A stretch of 64,000 nt of DNA from JBCBKU01 sp038521345. GTDB taxonomy: Bacteria; Pseudomonadota; Alphaproteobacteria; Rhodobacterales; Rhodobacteraceae. Of this stretch, positions 18,014-26,497 are shown piece after piece. How positions within the stretch are numbered: the first letter of the stretch is position 1; every line of letters starts with the position of its first letter. The notes beneath the pieces are model-generated. The model was not told where the DNA came from. It was given only the letters and a program-made list of their open reading frames with translations, and made no database searches. The stretch is from assembly GCA_038521345.1 (NCBI GenBank), contig JBCBKU010000009.1, positions 1-64,000 of the forward strand, given 5' to 3'. The translations under genes were made by a program, and so were the position numbers.

Positions 18014-18035
18014 TCGACCGACATTCGGTTTTGGG

Positions 18036-18068
18036 AAGGGCGGGCCGAGTGTCCGCCCTTTCTCTTTT
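18036..18068 (+). terminator. Rho-independent terminator of the porin gene
   Basis: Perfect 8-bp stem AAGGGCGG (18036-18043) / CCGCCCTT (18053-18060), 9-base loop, followed by TTTCTCTTTT. It lies 22 bases after the porin stop. Confidence 0.93.
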
Positions 18069-18212
18069 CCGGGTCTCTGGGCTATGTGGACAAGTCGGGG
18101 GGTTGTCCGGTCCACCCGTTCGTGAAACCCGGAATCAGCTATTGGTACCAGAGGCTTGCGCCCGGGCATTCCATGTGGATACCCCTGTTTGAACGCACCG
18201 ACGGAGCCCATT

Positions 18213-18860
18213 ATGGGATTGGATGATATCAGGTCCCGCGTTGCCGCTGCGGCAACCAAGGCGGGCCGCGCCCCGGAAGCCATCCGGCTGATTGCGGTTT
18301 CGAAAAAGCAGCCCGAAGAACGTGTCCGCGCAGTGATCGAAGCCGGCCATGTGTCCTTTGGTGAGAACCGGGTTCAGGAAGCGGCCGAACGCTGGGAAGC
18401 ACTGGATCCGGGCGGTGCGCTTGATCTTCACCTTGTGGGGCCATTGCAGACAAACAAGGCTCGCCAAGCCATGGGGCTGTTTGGAACCATCCACTCTGTC
18501 GACCGGCTCAAACTTGCCCAAACGATCGCACGACTGGCCGAAGAGACCGGGGCTTGCCCAGACCTTTTTGTCCAGGTGAACACCGGGGAAGAGGACCAGA
18601 AGGCAGGCGTGCGCCCCGCTGACGCGGATGCGTTCGTGGCCGAGTGCCGGGGGCTCGGGCTTCCGCTGGTTGGGCTGATGTGCCTGCCGCCTGTGGACGA
18701 AGAAGCGTCGCTGCACTTTGCATTGCTTGCCAAGATTGCCGAACGCAACGAATTGCCCCGACTGTCAATGGGGATGAGCGGTGATTTCGAGGTTGCGATC
18801 GCGCTGGGCGCTACAGATATCCGCGTCGGGTCGGCGATTTTCGGATCGCGTCCCGTCTAA
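18213..18860 (+). CDS. yggS: PLP homeostasis protein YggS family
   Basis: 215 residues from ATG 18213 (GGAG upstream). It is a single-domain alanine-racemase-like barrel with the PLP lysine at K31 in IAVSKKQ. Other family motifs are HVSFGENRVQEA, HLVGPLQTNK, LSMGMSGDFEVAIALGAT and VRVGSAIFG-like RVGSAIFGS. It buffers free pyridoxal phosphate in the cytoplasm and has no known enzymatic activity. It shares a CTAA tetranucleotide for its stop with the converging L,D-transpeptidase gene. Confidence 0.95.
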   Translation: MGLDDIRSRVAAAATKAGRAPEAIRLIAVSKKQPEERVRAVIEAGHVSFGENRVQEAAERWEALDPGGALDLHLVGPLQTNKARQAMGLFGTIHSVDRLKLAQTIARLAEETGACPDLFVQVNTGEEDQKAGVRPADADAFVAECRGLGLPLVGLMCLPPVDEEASLHFALLAKIAERNELPRLSMGMSGDFEVAIALGATDIRVGSAIFGSRPV

Positions 18861-19351
18861 GGTACAATCAGGCAGGTCTCGCAACGGATCCTCGGGGCGA
18901 GCCAAAGCAAATCCTCTGGCGCCATCGCCACACAGCCTTCGGTCGGGTAGCCGGGTTTTCGCCAGCGATGCAAGAATATTGCCGAGCCACGATGAGCAAT
19001 CCCCTCGGGCCAATTCCAGTCTGTGAGAATTACGAGATCGTATAGACGATCGGCGCGCCTCAGACACTCATGGGACAAGTCGTGTGGTTCGCGAACCAGT
19101 GTGTTGTAGGCGTTGTCTGTTGGATCATCAGACCAGAGATCCCCGGGGCGGATGGGCAGGGCCCAGTCGGCGGGCCGTCTGATCCGATCCGGGCGGTAAA
19201 GCATGCCGATCAATCGGTGGATGCCTCTTGGCGTGGCGCCGTCGCCTTCGCGTTTCTCATCTGTCAGGCCGGTGCGGCCAATAGTGCAGGGTAGGGTCCG
19301 TCCGAAGGCCCGCAATCCGTGTGGAGTCCAGACAAGATCCGTACGGTTCAC
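18857..19351 (-). CDS. YkuD-type L,D-transpeptidase family protein
   Basis: A 164-residue protein made up of essentially only the YkuD domain. The likely active-site pair is H128 (SAIFLH) and C140 (PTEGCVAM). There is no visible signal peptide, which is usual for this short alphaproteobacterial subgroup and leaves its location uncertain. Such enzymes make 3-3 peptidoglycan cross-links or attach proteins to it. It overlaps the ribA stop by four bases (ATGA), so it is coupled to ribA. Confidence 0.87.
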   Translation of the reverse strand: MNRTDLVWTPHGLRAFGRTLPCTIGRTGLTDEKREGDGATPRGIHRLIGMLYRPDRIRRPADWALPIRPGDLWSDDPTDNAYNTLVREPHDLSHECLRRADRLYDLVILTDWNWPEGIAHRGSAIFLHRWRKPGYPTEGCVAMAPEDLLWLAPRIRCETCLIVP

Positions 19352-20433
19352 AGGAGGTGCCCGGACTTCCTTGCCTTGACGTCAAGATAATCGGCGTTCA
19401 GCGCGTTGACCCCAGCCTTGAGAGGGACACGCTCGGTTACCGTGATCCCGCAATCGTCGAGCATTCGAATCTTGCGGGGGTTGTTGGTCATGAGACGCGC
19501 TCGGTTGAAGCCTAGATGACGAAGAATTGCGGCGCCGATCCGGAAGTCGCGCTCATCGTCTTCAAAGCCAAGGCGATGGTTGGCATCCACGGTGTCGAAG
19601 CCCTGGTCCTGCAGAGCATAGGCACGCAGCTTGTTCGAGAGACCAATGCCACGCCCCTCTTGATTGAGGTATAGCAGCAGCCCCGACCCCTCCGTAGCAA
19701 TGTTTGCCAAAGCCGTGTTGAGTTGCGGGCCGCAGTCGCACTTGAGTGATCCTAGAACATCACCAGTGAAGCAAGCAGAGTGAAGGCGCGCGAGGACCGG
19801 CTGTGAGCGGTCCGGACGGCCGATCTCGACCGCATAATGTTCCTCTCCGGCATCGTCAGGGCGAAACACATGGACACGGGTATCGGGCGCATGGGAAAGG
19901 GGCACACGAGCGCTGATCACGTCACGGTAACTTGCAAGACGTTCGGTTTCGGTGGCGACTTGCCCCACTTCGACATGGGTAAGTGCCCTGCTTTCCTTCG
20001 CAAGCATTTTGACGCCCGCCACAACCAGTGTAGCTGGCAGCAGCCTGGCAGATTTAACCAGCCTCAGCGCTGCGCGATGCAAATCAGCTGGCCCGTCCCG
20101 CAGGGCGAGATAGGGACCCTTCAGGGGTACGGCTAGGTCGGCCACAGGGTCGGCCGTGGCAGCGACCCAGCCGATATCGGCATCATCGGGCAGGACCAGG
20201 CGGGCAAGATCCCCGTCGTAGGCCGCAACCTTTAGTGTCTTGGCGCGCCAGTCCGTGATGACGAGCGCGGCAGTTCCTTCTTGGCGCAGGTAGTCAAAAC
20301 GCTCGGGCGAAAGGGTCTCAGCTGCCGCAGCAAGTGCCATACGGTCGCCATCGCGTACCACCACAGGAAGCCCGAGTCGCAGGTCTGTGCGCGCCCTTGC
20401 GATCAGTTCGGCAGGAGTGGGGCCGAGCGCCAT
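19348..20433 (-). CDS. ribA: GTP cyclohydrolase II with a degenerate RibB-like N-terminal domain
   Basis: 361 residues from ATG 20431-20433 (AAGGGA 6-11 bases ahead). The C-terminal ~190 residues are RibA: zinc cysteines C221, C232 and C234 in CFTGDVLGSLKCDCG, catalytic NQEGRGIGL at 257-265, and LMTNNPRKIRML. RibA opens the GTP ring as the first step of riboflavin synthesis. The N-terminal ~150 residues look like DHBP synthase, but the acidic metal motif is missing (VVVRDGDRMALAAAAE). This half is probably structural, and a separate RibB is needed. It is followed by the coupled L,D-transpeptidase. Confidence 0.92.
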   Translation of the reverse strand: MALGPTPAELIARARTDLRLGLPVVVRDGDRMALAAAAETLSPERFDYLRQEGTAALVITDWRAKTLKVAAYDGDLARLVLPDDADIGWVAATADPVADLAVPLKGPYLALRDGPADLHRAALRLVKSARLLPATLVVAGVKMLAKESRALTHVEVGQVATETERLASYRDVISARVPLSHAPDTRVHVFRPDDAGEEHYAVEIGRPDRSQPVLARLHSACFTGDVLGSLKCDCGPQLNTALANIATEGSGLLLYLNQEGRGIGLSNKLRAYALQDQGFDTVDANHRLGFEDDERDFRIGAAILRHLGFNRARLMTNNPRKIRMLDDCGITVTERVPLKAGVNALNADYLDVKARKSGHLL

Positions 20434-20593
20434 TGGGTCCCTTTCGTGTCGCTCGACGGGCGGTTTACATCCAAACGAGCGGAATTGAAACATTCCTCCG
20501 CACGCGACACGAGCGCGTGAGATCATTGCAGCATAGGTTGTCGGGACCGTGTGGCTCCTTCATCTCAACCTCCAGAGAACGAGAGGACGCCCT

Positions 20594-21283
20594 ATGGCTG
20601 CAAACCTGAAAAAGATCCTGTTGGTCGATGACGACGACGATCTGCGCGAGGCACTTGGCGAACAGCTTGTAATGACCGAAGACTTTGATGTCTTCGAGGC
20701 TGGCAACGGGTCGGAAGCCATGGAGAAAGCGAAGTCCGCCCTCTATGATCTGGTCATCTTGGATGTGGGTCTTCCCGACACCGACGGACGCGAGCTTTGC
20801 CGCCTCATGCGTAAGCAAGGGGTCAAGTGCCCCGTGCTGATGCTGACCGGCCATGACAGCGATGCCGATACGATTCTCGGCCTTGATGCCGGGGCCAATG
20901 ACTATGTCACCAAGCCGTTCAAGTTTCCGGTTCTTCTGGCCCGGATCCGCGCACAGCTGCGCCAGCACGAACAATCGGAAGACGCCGTATTCTCGCTGGG
21001 ACCCTATACGTTTAAGCCCGCCCAGAAGATGCTGGTGGCAGAGGATGATCGAAAGATCCGCCTTACCGAGAAAGAGACCAACATTCTCAAATTTCTCTAC
21101 CGTGCCACGGAAGGCGTGGTCGCCCGCGATGTCCTTTTGCACGAGGTATGGGGCTACAATGCCGGTGTCACAACGCACACATTAGAGACACATATCTACC
21201 GTCTTCGGCAGAAAATCGAACCCGATCCGTCAAATGCACGCCTACTTGTTACGGAAAGTGGTGGTTACAGGCTGATTGCCTGA
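20594..21283 (+). CDS. OmpR-family response regulator (orphan)
   Basis: 229 residues from ATG 20594 with AGAGGA ahead. The receiver domain has acidic pocket DDDDD at ~12-16, phospho-acceptor Asp in LVILDVGLPD, conserved Thr in MLTGHD and Lys in YVTKPF. The C-terminal winged-helix DNA-binding domain contains LTEKETNILKFLYRA and VTTHTLETHIYRLRQKI. No histidine kinase is adjacent, so its partner and targets cannot be read from context. It is followed by a strong terminator, so it is a single-gene transcript. Confidence 0.93.
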   Translation: MAANLKKILLVDDDDDLREALGEQLVMTEDFDVFEAGNGSEAMEKAKSALYDLVILDVGLPDTDGRELCRLMRKQGVKCPVLMLTGHDSDADTILGLDAGANDYVTKPFKFPVLLARIRAQLRQHEQSEDAVFSLGPYTFKPAQKMLVAEDDRKIRLTEKETNILKFLYRATEGVVARDVLLHEVWGYNAGVTTHTLETHIYRLRQKIEPDPSNARLLVTESGGYRLIA

Positions 21284-21345
21284 TCTGGATCAAAGTTCCC
21301 CTGCCCACGTCGGGGTTATGACGTGTGGAACCTCCCTGTTGGACT

Positions 21346-21373
21346 GGCCCGGCCTTGCGCCGGGCCTTTTTTT
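21346..21373 (+). terminator. Rho-independent terminator after the response regulator
   Basis: Perfect 8-bp stem GGCCCGGC (21346-21353) / GCCGGGCC (21359-21366), 5-base loop, then seven T. The T run touches the stop codon of the converging exporter gene. Confidence 0.95.
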
Positions 21374-22607
21374 AACGGGCAGGTAGCCGTATGACCCAAG
21401 CTGAATAAAGCAGCAGGGTCAGAAGGAAAATCGCGCCCATAAGGAAGGGCATGCGCAGCGCTTCGTCCCGCCCGAGAACAGGTTCGAGCATTGAGACGGC
21501 CCAGCCTCCAAGCATCGCTCCGAAGGGCATGAAGCCCCATCCAAGCAATCGGTACAAGCTGTTCACTCGTCCAAGCAGCGCGTTCGGAATAACCCTTTGG
21601 CGATACGAAACCGTGACAATGTTATAGGTAACGGCCGCCCCCATACTCACACCCATGCCAAGCCCGACCAAGACAGCAGAGGACGTGAGGTAAACGGCAA
21701 GAGGCTCGGCCAGAAAAAAGATCTGCGCGACGAGAAACACGCGCTGGGCGCCGAGGCGCGCGACAAGTGCGGGACCCAAAAGACCACCGGCAACACCACC
21801 GGCAGCCGCGGCCATCATCAGAACCCCGTGCCCGGCAGGCCCGAGACCAAGCACCTCCTGACTGTAAAGGATGAGAAGCGTCATATAGCCCAGATGCGTT
21901 GCATTGATCGCGCCGAGGAGGACCGCGAGACGCAGAATTGTGTGGTGCTGCCACAACCAGGCCGTCCCTTCTTTCAAATCACTCCAAAGGGATCGATCGG
22001 AGAGATCGATGCGCCGTGCCGGAAAGCTGATGAATGCAACAAGGCATGCGGCTGCGGCAAAGGTGACGGCGTCCACGGCAAACGGTAACGGGACAGCGAC
22101 GGCGATCAGAAAGCCGGCCAGCGGCGGGCCAACGAAGCTGCCCATCACCTGTTCCACGCTCCAGATCTGACCATTTGCAGCCTCGAGTTGGCGGGGTTCC
22201 ACGATCGAGGGTAGTGCGGTCTGGGCCGCATTGTCGCGCACGACCTCCGCCGAGCCGAGCGCAAAGGCCAGCCCCGCAAGCGTCCAGATGTGAATGTCCC
22301 GGGCGCCACCCTGCGGAAGCGTGAAGATCAACAGGATCACGCCCACGGTCAGCGTCATGCGCACGAGGTCTGACCACACAAGCACGCGGCGGCGATCCAT
22401 TCGATCCGCGATCAGACCCGCTGGTGCCGCAAAAAGAAGCCATGGCAGCCTGCCTGCTGCCGCTACTGCGGCGATCAAGATCGGGTCGCGGGTCAGAAGT
22501 GTGGCAAGCCAAGGAAAGGCAAGGGCGGAGATTCCGTCGCCGAGATTGGACACGGCGCTCGCAGAAAAAAGCAACCGGTAGTTGGGGTTTGCCGCCAGCG
22601 TGGACAT
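21372..22607 (-). CDS. Major facilitator superfamily exporter
   Basis: A 411-residue inner-membrane protein with about 12 hydrophobic segments and the MFS loop motif GLIADRMDRRRVLVWSD between helices 2 and 3. The pattern (NLGDGISALAFPWLATLLT at the N-terminus) matches the EntS/MFS_3 type of exporters used for siderophores or macrolides. The substrate is unknown; no siderophore genes are nearby. Confidence 0.88.
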   Translation of the reverse strand: MSTLAANPNYRLLFSASAVSNLGDGISALAFPWLATLLTRDPILIAAVAAAGRLPWLLFAAPAGLIADRMDRRRVLVWSDLVRMTLTVGVILLIFTLPQGGARDIHIWTLAGLAFALGSAEVVRDNAAQTALPSIVEPRQLEAANGQIWSVEQVMGSFVGPPLAGFLIAVAVPLPFAVDAVTFAAAACLVAFISFPARRIDLSDRSLWSDLKEGTAWLWQHHTILRLAVLLGAINATHLGYMTLLILYSQEVLGLGPAGHGVLMMAAAAGGVAGGLLGPALVARLGAQRVFLVAQIFFLAEPLAVYLTSSAVLVGLGMGVSMGAAVTYNIVTVSYRQRVIPNALLGRVNSLYRLLGWGFMPFGAMLGGWAVSMLEPVLGRDEALRMPFLMGAIFLLTLLLYSAWVIRLPAR

Positions 22608-22673
22608 GGACCGATCTGTTCGAAGGATGCGTGTAGGGTGATTGAGAACACCTACCGGGTCAATACCGCGCCG

Positions 22674-23606
22674 CTACGTTTTGAAGAGCCCGCGCCGGTC
22701 GTAGACGGGAACGGCGAGCGTGCCATCCGGTTGCTCAAGCTCGGTCAAGAGGCCGGCGGTGCTAATCGCGGTTCCGTCCACGTCGCGAAAGCCGTAGATC
22801 TGACCGATCTCCGCAACCGTGAGCATTTTGCCCGCAAAACGCGACACGTCCTTGTCCGCCAGAAGATGCGCCGCAGCGACCCCGACGATGTCGGGTGTGC
22901 TGGCGCGTGCTTCAAGGTCGAAATCCGGCATGGTTGGAATGCCGACATCTTCGCCTTGCACGGCTGCAATGACCCGTTCGGTCTTAAGGTAGGCAGGCCA
23001 AAGGGTCATGATCGTAACCCCAGTGCCTTCAAGCTGGGTGGCCATCGATTGTGTCATCCGGTCGATGCCGGCACGTCCGACGCTGTAAGCCACTGAGTAA
23101 AAGTCGAGAACGGCCCCCGGCGAAGACACGTTGAGGATCAAGCCGCCGCGGCGCGCAATCATGCCCGGCACAGCCGCACGGGCCAGAGCGTAGTAAGCGC
23201 GGGGGGTGATATCCATCTGGTCGTCCCACGCTGAAAGCGGGGTTTCCCAGAAGCGCCCGTCAATCGATCCGCTGAACTGACCGTTGGCCAGCAGCAGATC
23301 GATACCGCCGAGCTGGTTTTCCGCATGGGCGACTAGGGCCTCGACTTCGTCGCCACTCTTCAGATCGCAGGGATGGATCAGCAAACTGCCGCCGGACTTC
23401 TCCGCCAGTTCCGTTAGCAGCTCTCGGGCTTCTTCCAGCGATCCGCCAAGTCGCGCGCCAAGTCCGCCGTCCCGTTCGGGGTCGGACGGCGAAACGGTGC
23501 GCGCCGTCAGCATAAGATGCGCGCCGGTCGCGGCCAGTGCGCGGGCGGCGCCAAATCCGATACCCCGCGATGCGCCAGTCACCAGAATGCGTTTGCCCTG
23601 TAGCAT
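22674..23606 (-). CDS. Short-chain dehydrogenase with Tyr-x3-Arg active site
   Basis: 310 residues from ATG 23604-23606; the frame extends 19 codons further up without good sequence. It has ILVTGASRGIGFGAARAL for cofactor binding and NVSSPGAVLDF with the catalytic Ser. The Tyr motif reads YSVGRAG, so the usual Lys is Arg. The C-terminal ~60 residues extend past the SDR core. The layout resembles DHRS1-like SDRs. The Lys-to-Arg change could lower or alter activity. The substrate is unknown. Confidence 0.85.
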   Translation of the reverse strand: MLQGKRILVTGASRGIGFGAARALAATGAHLMLTARTVSPSDPERDGGLGARLGGSLEEARELLTELAEKSGGSLLIHPCDLKSGDEVEALVAHAENQLGGIDLLLANGQFSGSIDGRFWETPLSAWDDQMDITPRAYYALARAAVPGMIARRGGLILNVSSPGAVLDFYSVAYSVGRAGIDRMTQSMATQLEGTGVTIMTLWPAYLKTERVIAAVQGEDVGIPTMPDFDLEARASTPDIVGVAAAHLLADKDVSRFAGKMLTVAEIGQIYGFRDVDGTAISTAGLLTELEQPDGTLAVPVYDRRGLFKT

Positions 23607-23714
23607 CTCGGAGCCCTTTGCCTGATATCGCGACAGCCTAGTCGCGGCATGTGACAGTAGCATTCAACGGACTGTTGCCTTGCTCTTCGCGGACAAAGCT
23701 GGTGGAACGTCGAC

Positions 23715-24503
23715 ATGCCGTTCACGCTTGCCACCTGGAACATCAATTCTGTTCGCCTGCGCGCGGATCTCGTGGCGCGGCTGATGACTGAGAACGCGCC
23801 GGATATCCTGTGCCTTCAGGAATGCAAGGCGCCAGTCGAGAAGATCCCGGTCGAGGTCTTTGCACCCCTTGGTTACCGCTACATGGCCGCACGTGGTGAA
23901 AAGGGATACAACGGCGTCGCGATCTTTTCGAAGCTTCCACTTCAGGAAGTGGCGGCATTCGACTTTGCCAATCTCGGACATGCGCGTCACGTGGCCGCGC
24001 GGCTCGAGTCCGGTGTCGTGATCCACAATTTCTATGTTCCGGCGGGTGGTGACGTTCCTGACCGGAACGAGAACGTGAAATTCGGACAGAAGCTCGACTA
24101 TATGACCGCGATGCGCGACTGGGGACGTTCCGAGAGACCGACCAAATCGATCCTTGTGGGCGATCTGAACATCGCTCCGCGCGAGGACGATGTCTGGTCC
24201 CACAAGCAGTTGCTGAAGGTCGTCAGCCATACACCTGTCGAAGTGAAACATCTTGCCGAGGCGCAAGAGGCGGGCGGTTGGGTCGATGTGACCCGGAAAG
24301 ACATCCCCGACGGGCCGCTCTTTTCCTGGTGGTCGTACCGGTCGCCCGACTGGGATGCCTCGGACAAGGGTCGGCGACTCGATCATATTTGGGCCACCGG
24401 CGACATCGCAAACGCAAGTCACGGATCCCGCATTCTACGGGCCGCGCGCGGTTGGGACAAACCGTCGGATCACGCGCCAGTTCTTGCAGTCTTCGATCTC
24501 TGA
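23715..24503 (+). CDS. xth: Exodeoxyribonuclease III / AP endonuclease
   Basis: A 262-residue EEP-fold nuclease of normal length. Metal and catalytic motifs: WNINSVRLR at 8-16, LQECK with E36, GDLNIAPRED, and the terminal SDHAPV with H253. It cuts at abasic sites and removes 3' blocking groups in base-excision repair. It is divergent from the SDR gene with a 108-base shared upstream region. Confidence 0.95.
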   Translation: MPFTLATWNINSVRLRADLVARLMTENAPDILCLQECKAPVEKIPVEVFAPLGYRYMAARGEKGYNGVAIFSKLPLQEVAAFDFANLGHARHVAARLESGVVIHNFYVPAGGDVPDRNENVKFGQKLDYMTAMRDWGRSERPTKSILVGDLNIAPREDDVWSHKQLLKVVSHTPVEVKHLAEAQEAGGWVDVTRKDIPDGPLFSWWSYRSPDWDASDKGRRLDHIWATGDIANASHGSRILRAARGWDKPSDHAPVLAVFDL

Positions 24504-24638
24504 TCCGCTTTAGCAGAGCCATCCACGCTAGGTCGGGAATACACTCGACGCATCTTCGAACATTCCAACTCCACCATTGCGAAGTGGCCTTGCCGCGGAC
24601 GATCGATGTGATGCCAAGCGGCGTCCATGGGATCAGGC

Positions 24639-24656
24639 TTTCTGCCGCGGCAGAAA
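24639..24656. repeat. Perfect 18-bp palindrome in the convergent xth/methyltransferase gap
   Basis: TTTCTGCCGCGGCAGAAA lies in the 171-base gap 24504-24674 between two converging genes, 18 bases before the methyltransferase stop. As RNA on either strand it folds to a 7-bp stem with a CGCG loop. Its place suits a two-way terminator, though only three T follow. I see nothing else in this gap. Confidence 0.45.
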
Positions 24657-24674
24657 CGATCCGTGCCTGGGTCC

Positions 24675-25439
24675 CTAGAGCTTGCGCAACTTCCAGACCT
24701 GTTCGGAGGGAAAGTCCTTGGCCCAGTCGGCATCTATGCCATGGTAGCTTCCACTGGCATCGAGGGGCGCGAAAATCTCTTGGTAATCCTCCACCTCGAA
24801 GCCGACGTTTCGAAAGAGCGCCAGCCAATCTGCGAATGTGCGGTTGAACTCGATCCCGCCCGGATCAATCTCGACAACGCTCCAGTCCATGCGATGAAGA
24901 TCACGATAGGGAAAGTGCATCTGCCGATCACAGGCCGCGCCGGAAGGTGGGGTCGCGACAAATGTAAGTGGATGGTTGCCGAGGAACGCCAGTCGTCCAC
25001 CCGGCTTCAAGAGTCTGTGGGCTTCGGGAATCCATATGCTCGGATCGCACCAGATGGCAGCGCCGTACTCGGAGATTGCGAAATCAAAGCTTGCATCGGG
25101 CTTGTCTACTTGTTCCGCCGAACCGTGGAGAAACTCGATCTCGGCCCCATGCTCGGCTGCAAGCCGCCGAGCCGTGGCCAACTGGTTCTCTGAAATGTCG
25201 ATGGCTGTGACCGAGGCACCACGTCTGGTCATCCATCCCGAGACATAACCTGTGCCGCACCCGAGTTCGATGGCCCGACTTTCACCGATGTCTTCGGGGA
25301 AGAGCCTGAGATCGGCCTCGGGGACCAACCAGATCCCCCACTCCGCGTCTCCGGCCCAATGGCGCTCGCCCGATGCCACCCAATCGCCAGCGTTGTCGTT
25401 CCAGTAGGTGCGGTTGATTGAAACATGGTCTTTTGCCAC
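24675..25439 (-). CDS. Class I SAM-dependent methyltransferase
   Basis: 254 residues starting at GTG 25437-25439, where GGAGGAG lies 8-10 bases ahead; a start 11 codons earlier lacks this. SAM-binding motif I is AIELGCGTGYVSGWM, followed by the acidic VTAIDISENQL and the post-motif LLKPGGRLAFLGNHPL. It is of UbiE/type 11 style. The substrate cannot be inferred. Confidence 0.87.
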   Translation of the reverse strand: MAKDHVSINRTYWNDNAGDWVASGERHWAGDAEWGIWLVPEADLRLFPEDIGESRAIELGCGTGYVSGWMTRRGASVTAIDISENQLATARRLAAEHGAEIEFLHGSAEQVDKPDASFDFAISEYGAAIWCDPSIWIPEAHRLLKPGGRLAFLGNHPLTFVATPPSGAACDRQMHFPYRDLHRMDWSVVEIDPGGIEFNRTFADWLALFRNVGFEVEDYQEIFAPLDASGSYHGIDADWAKDFPSEQVWKLRKL

Positions 25440-25562
25440 GGGTGAGTCTCCTCCGAGTGTGTGCCAACACAATAGGATGTTTGCCCCGAAGGGTCAGTGC
25501 CCCTTGGCGCCGGGCGCTTGGGGCCGCATATAGGGGAAAACCCTACAAGCGAGGGGCGACCT

Positions 25563-26471
25563 ATGCTCGAACTAAACCCTAGTGCCGCCGGCGATGCCGC
25601 GACCGACCTGATCAAGGACGGTACCGAAGCCACCTTTATGACCGATGTCGTCGAAGCCAGCCGCGAGGTTCCGGTGATCGTCGATTTCTGGGCCCCTTGG
25701 TGCGGCCCGTGCAAGACGCTGACGCCTGCTCTGGAAGACGCCGTGACAAAGGCCAACGGTACGGTGAAACTGGTCAAGATCAACGTTGACGAGAACCAGG
25801 CAATTTCGGCGCAGCTGCGGATCCAGTCCATCCCGACGATCTATGCGTTCTGGCAAGGTCAGCCGGTCGATGGTTTTCAGGGCGCGCTGCCAGGCTCTGA
25901 GGTTCAGGCCTTTATCGACCGAGTTGGTGCCTTGGCTGGCGACGGCGGCTTGGGCGAAGCGCTAGAGGCGGCCGAGGCGATGCTCGCGGAAGGGGCGCTG
26001 ACCGATGCGGCCCAGACCTTTGCGGCCATTCTTGGTGAAGATGACGGGAATGCGCCGGCCTACGGCGGTCTTGTTCGCGTGCAGATCGCTGCGGATCAGT
26101 TGGACGAGGCCGAGGCACTTCTTGCGGCCGTCAAGCCCGAGATCGCCGGATCCCCCGAAGTAGAAGCGGCCCGCGCACAGTTAGCACTCGCGCGTCAGTC
26201 CGCCGACGCAGGCCCGCTTGATGAGTTGCGGGCGGCCGTCGCGGCGAACCCGGACGACCATCAGGCGCGATACGATCTTGCGCAGGCCCTATACTCGGCC
26301 GGGAACGGCGAGGAGGCGGTGGACGAGTTGTTGGAACTGTTCCGCCGGGATGCCGAGTGGAACGAGGGCGCAGCGAAGACACAGTTGTTAACGATTTTTG
26401 AAGCCTTGAAGCCGAACGATCCCGTCGCGCTGAACGGTCGCAGAAAGCTATCCTCGATGATATTTGCCTGA
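25563..26471 (+). CDS. cnoX: Thioredoxin-TPR chaperedoxin (CnoX/YbbN type)
   Basis: 302 residues from ATG 25563 (GAGGGG upstream). The thioredoxin domain is at ~20-125 with WCGPC at 46-50 and cis-Pro SIPTIYAFW. A C-terminal TPR-like domain follows from ~135. The Escherichia coli homologue has lost the reducing CxxC chemistry; here both cysteines are kept, as in other alphaproteobacteria. It protects clients under bleach or heat stress and passes them to GroEL/DnaK. It heads a cnoX-LON-UPF0434 operon (26-base gap). Confidence 0.92.
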   Translation: MLELNPSAAGDAATDLIKDGTEATFMTDVVEASREVPVIVDFWAPWCGPCKTLTPALEDAVTKANGTVKLVKINVDENQAISAQLRIQSIPTIYAFWQGQPVDGFQGALPGSEVQAFIDRVGALAGDGGLGEALEAAEAMLAEGALTDAAQTFAAILGEDDGNAPAYGGLVRVQIAADQLDEAEALLAAVKPEIAGSPEVEAARAQLALARQSADAGPLDELRAAVAANPDDHQARYDLAQALYSAGNGEEAVDELLELFRRDAEWNEGAAKTQLLTIFEALKPNDPVALNGRRKLSSMIFA

Positions 26472-26497
26472 GGATTGGCGCGGACTACCTCCAGTCA

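Noticed and set aside
18088..18108. GGACAA-N9-TTGTCC hairpin upstream of yggS
   Set aside because: Short stem after a strong terminator, with no T run and no link to a known RNA element.
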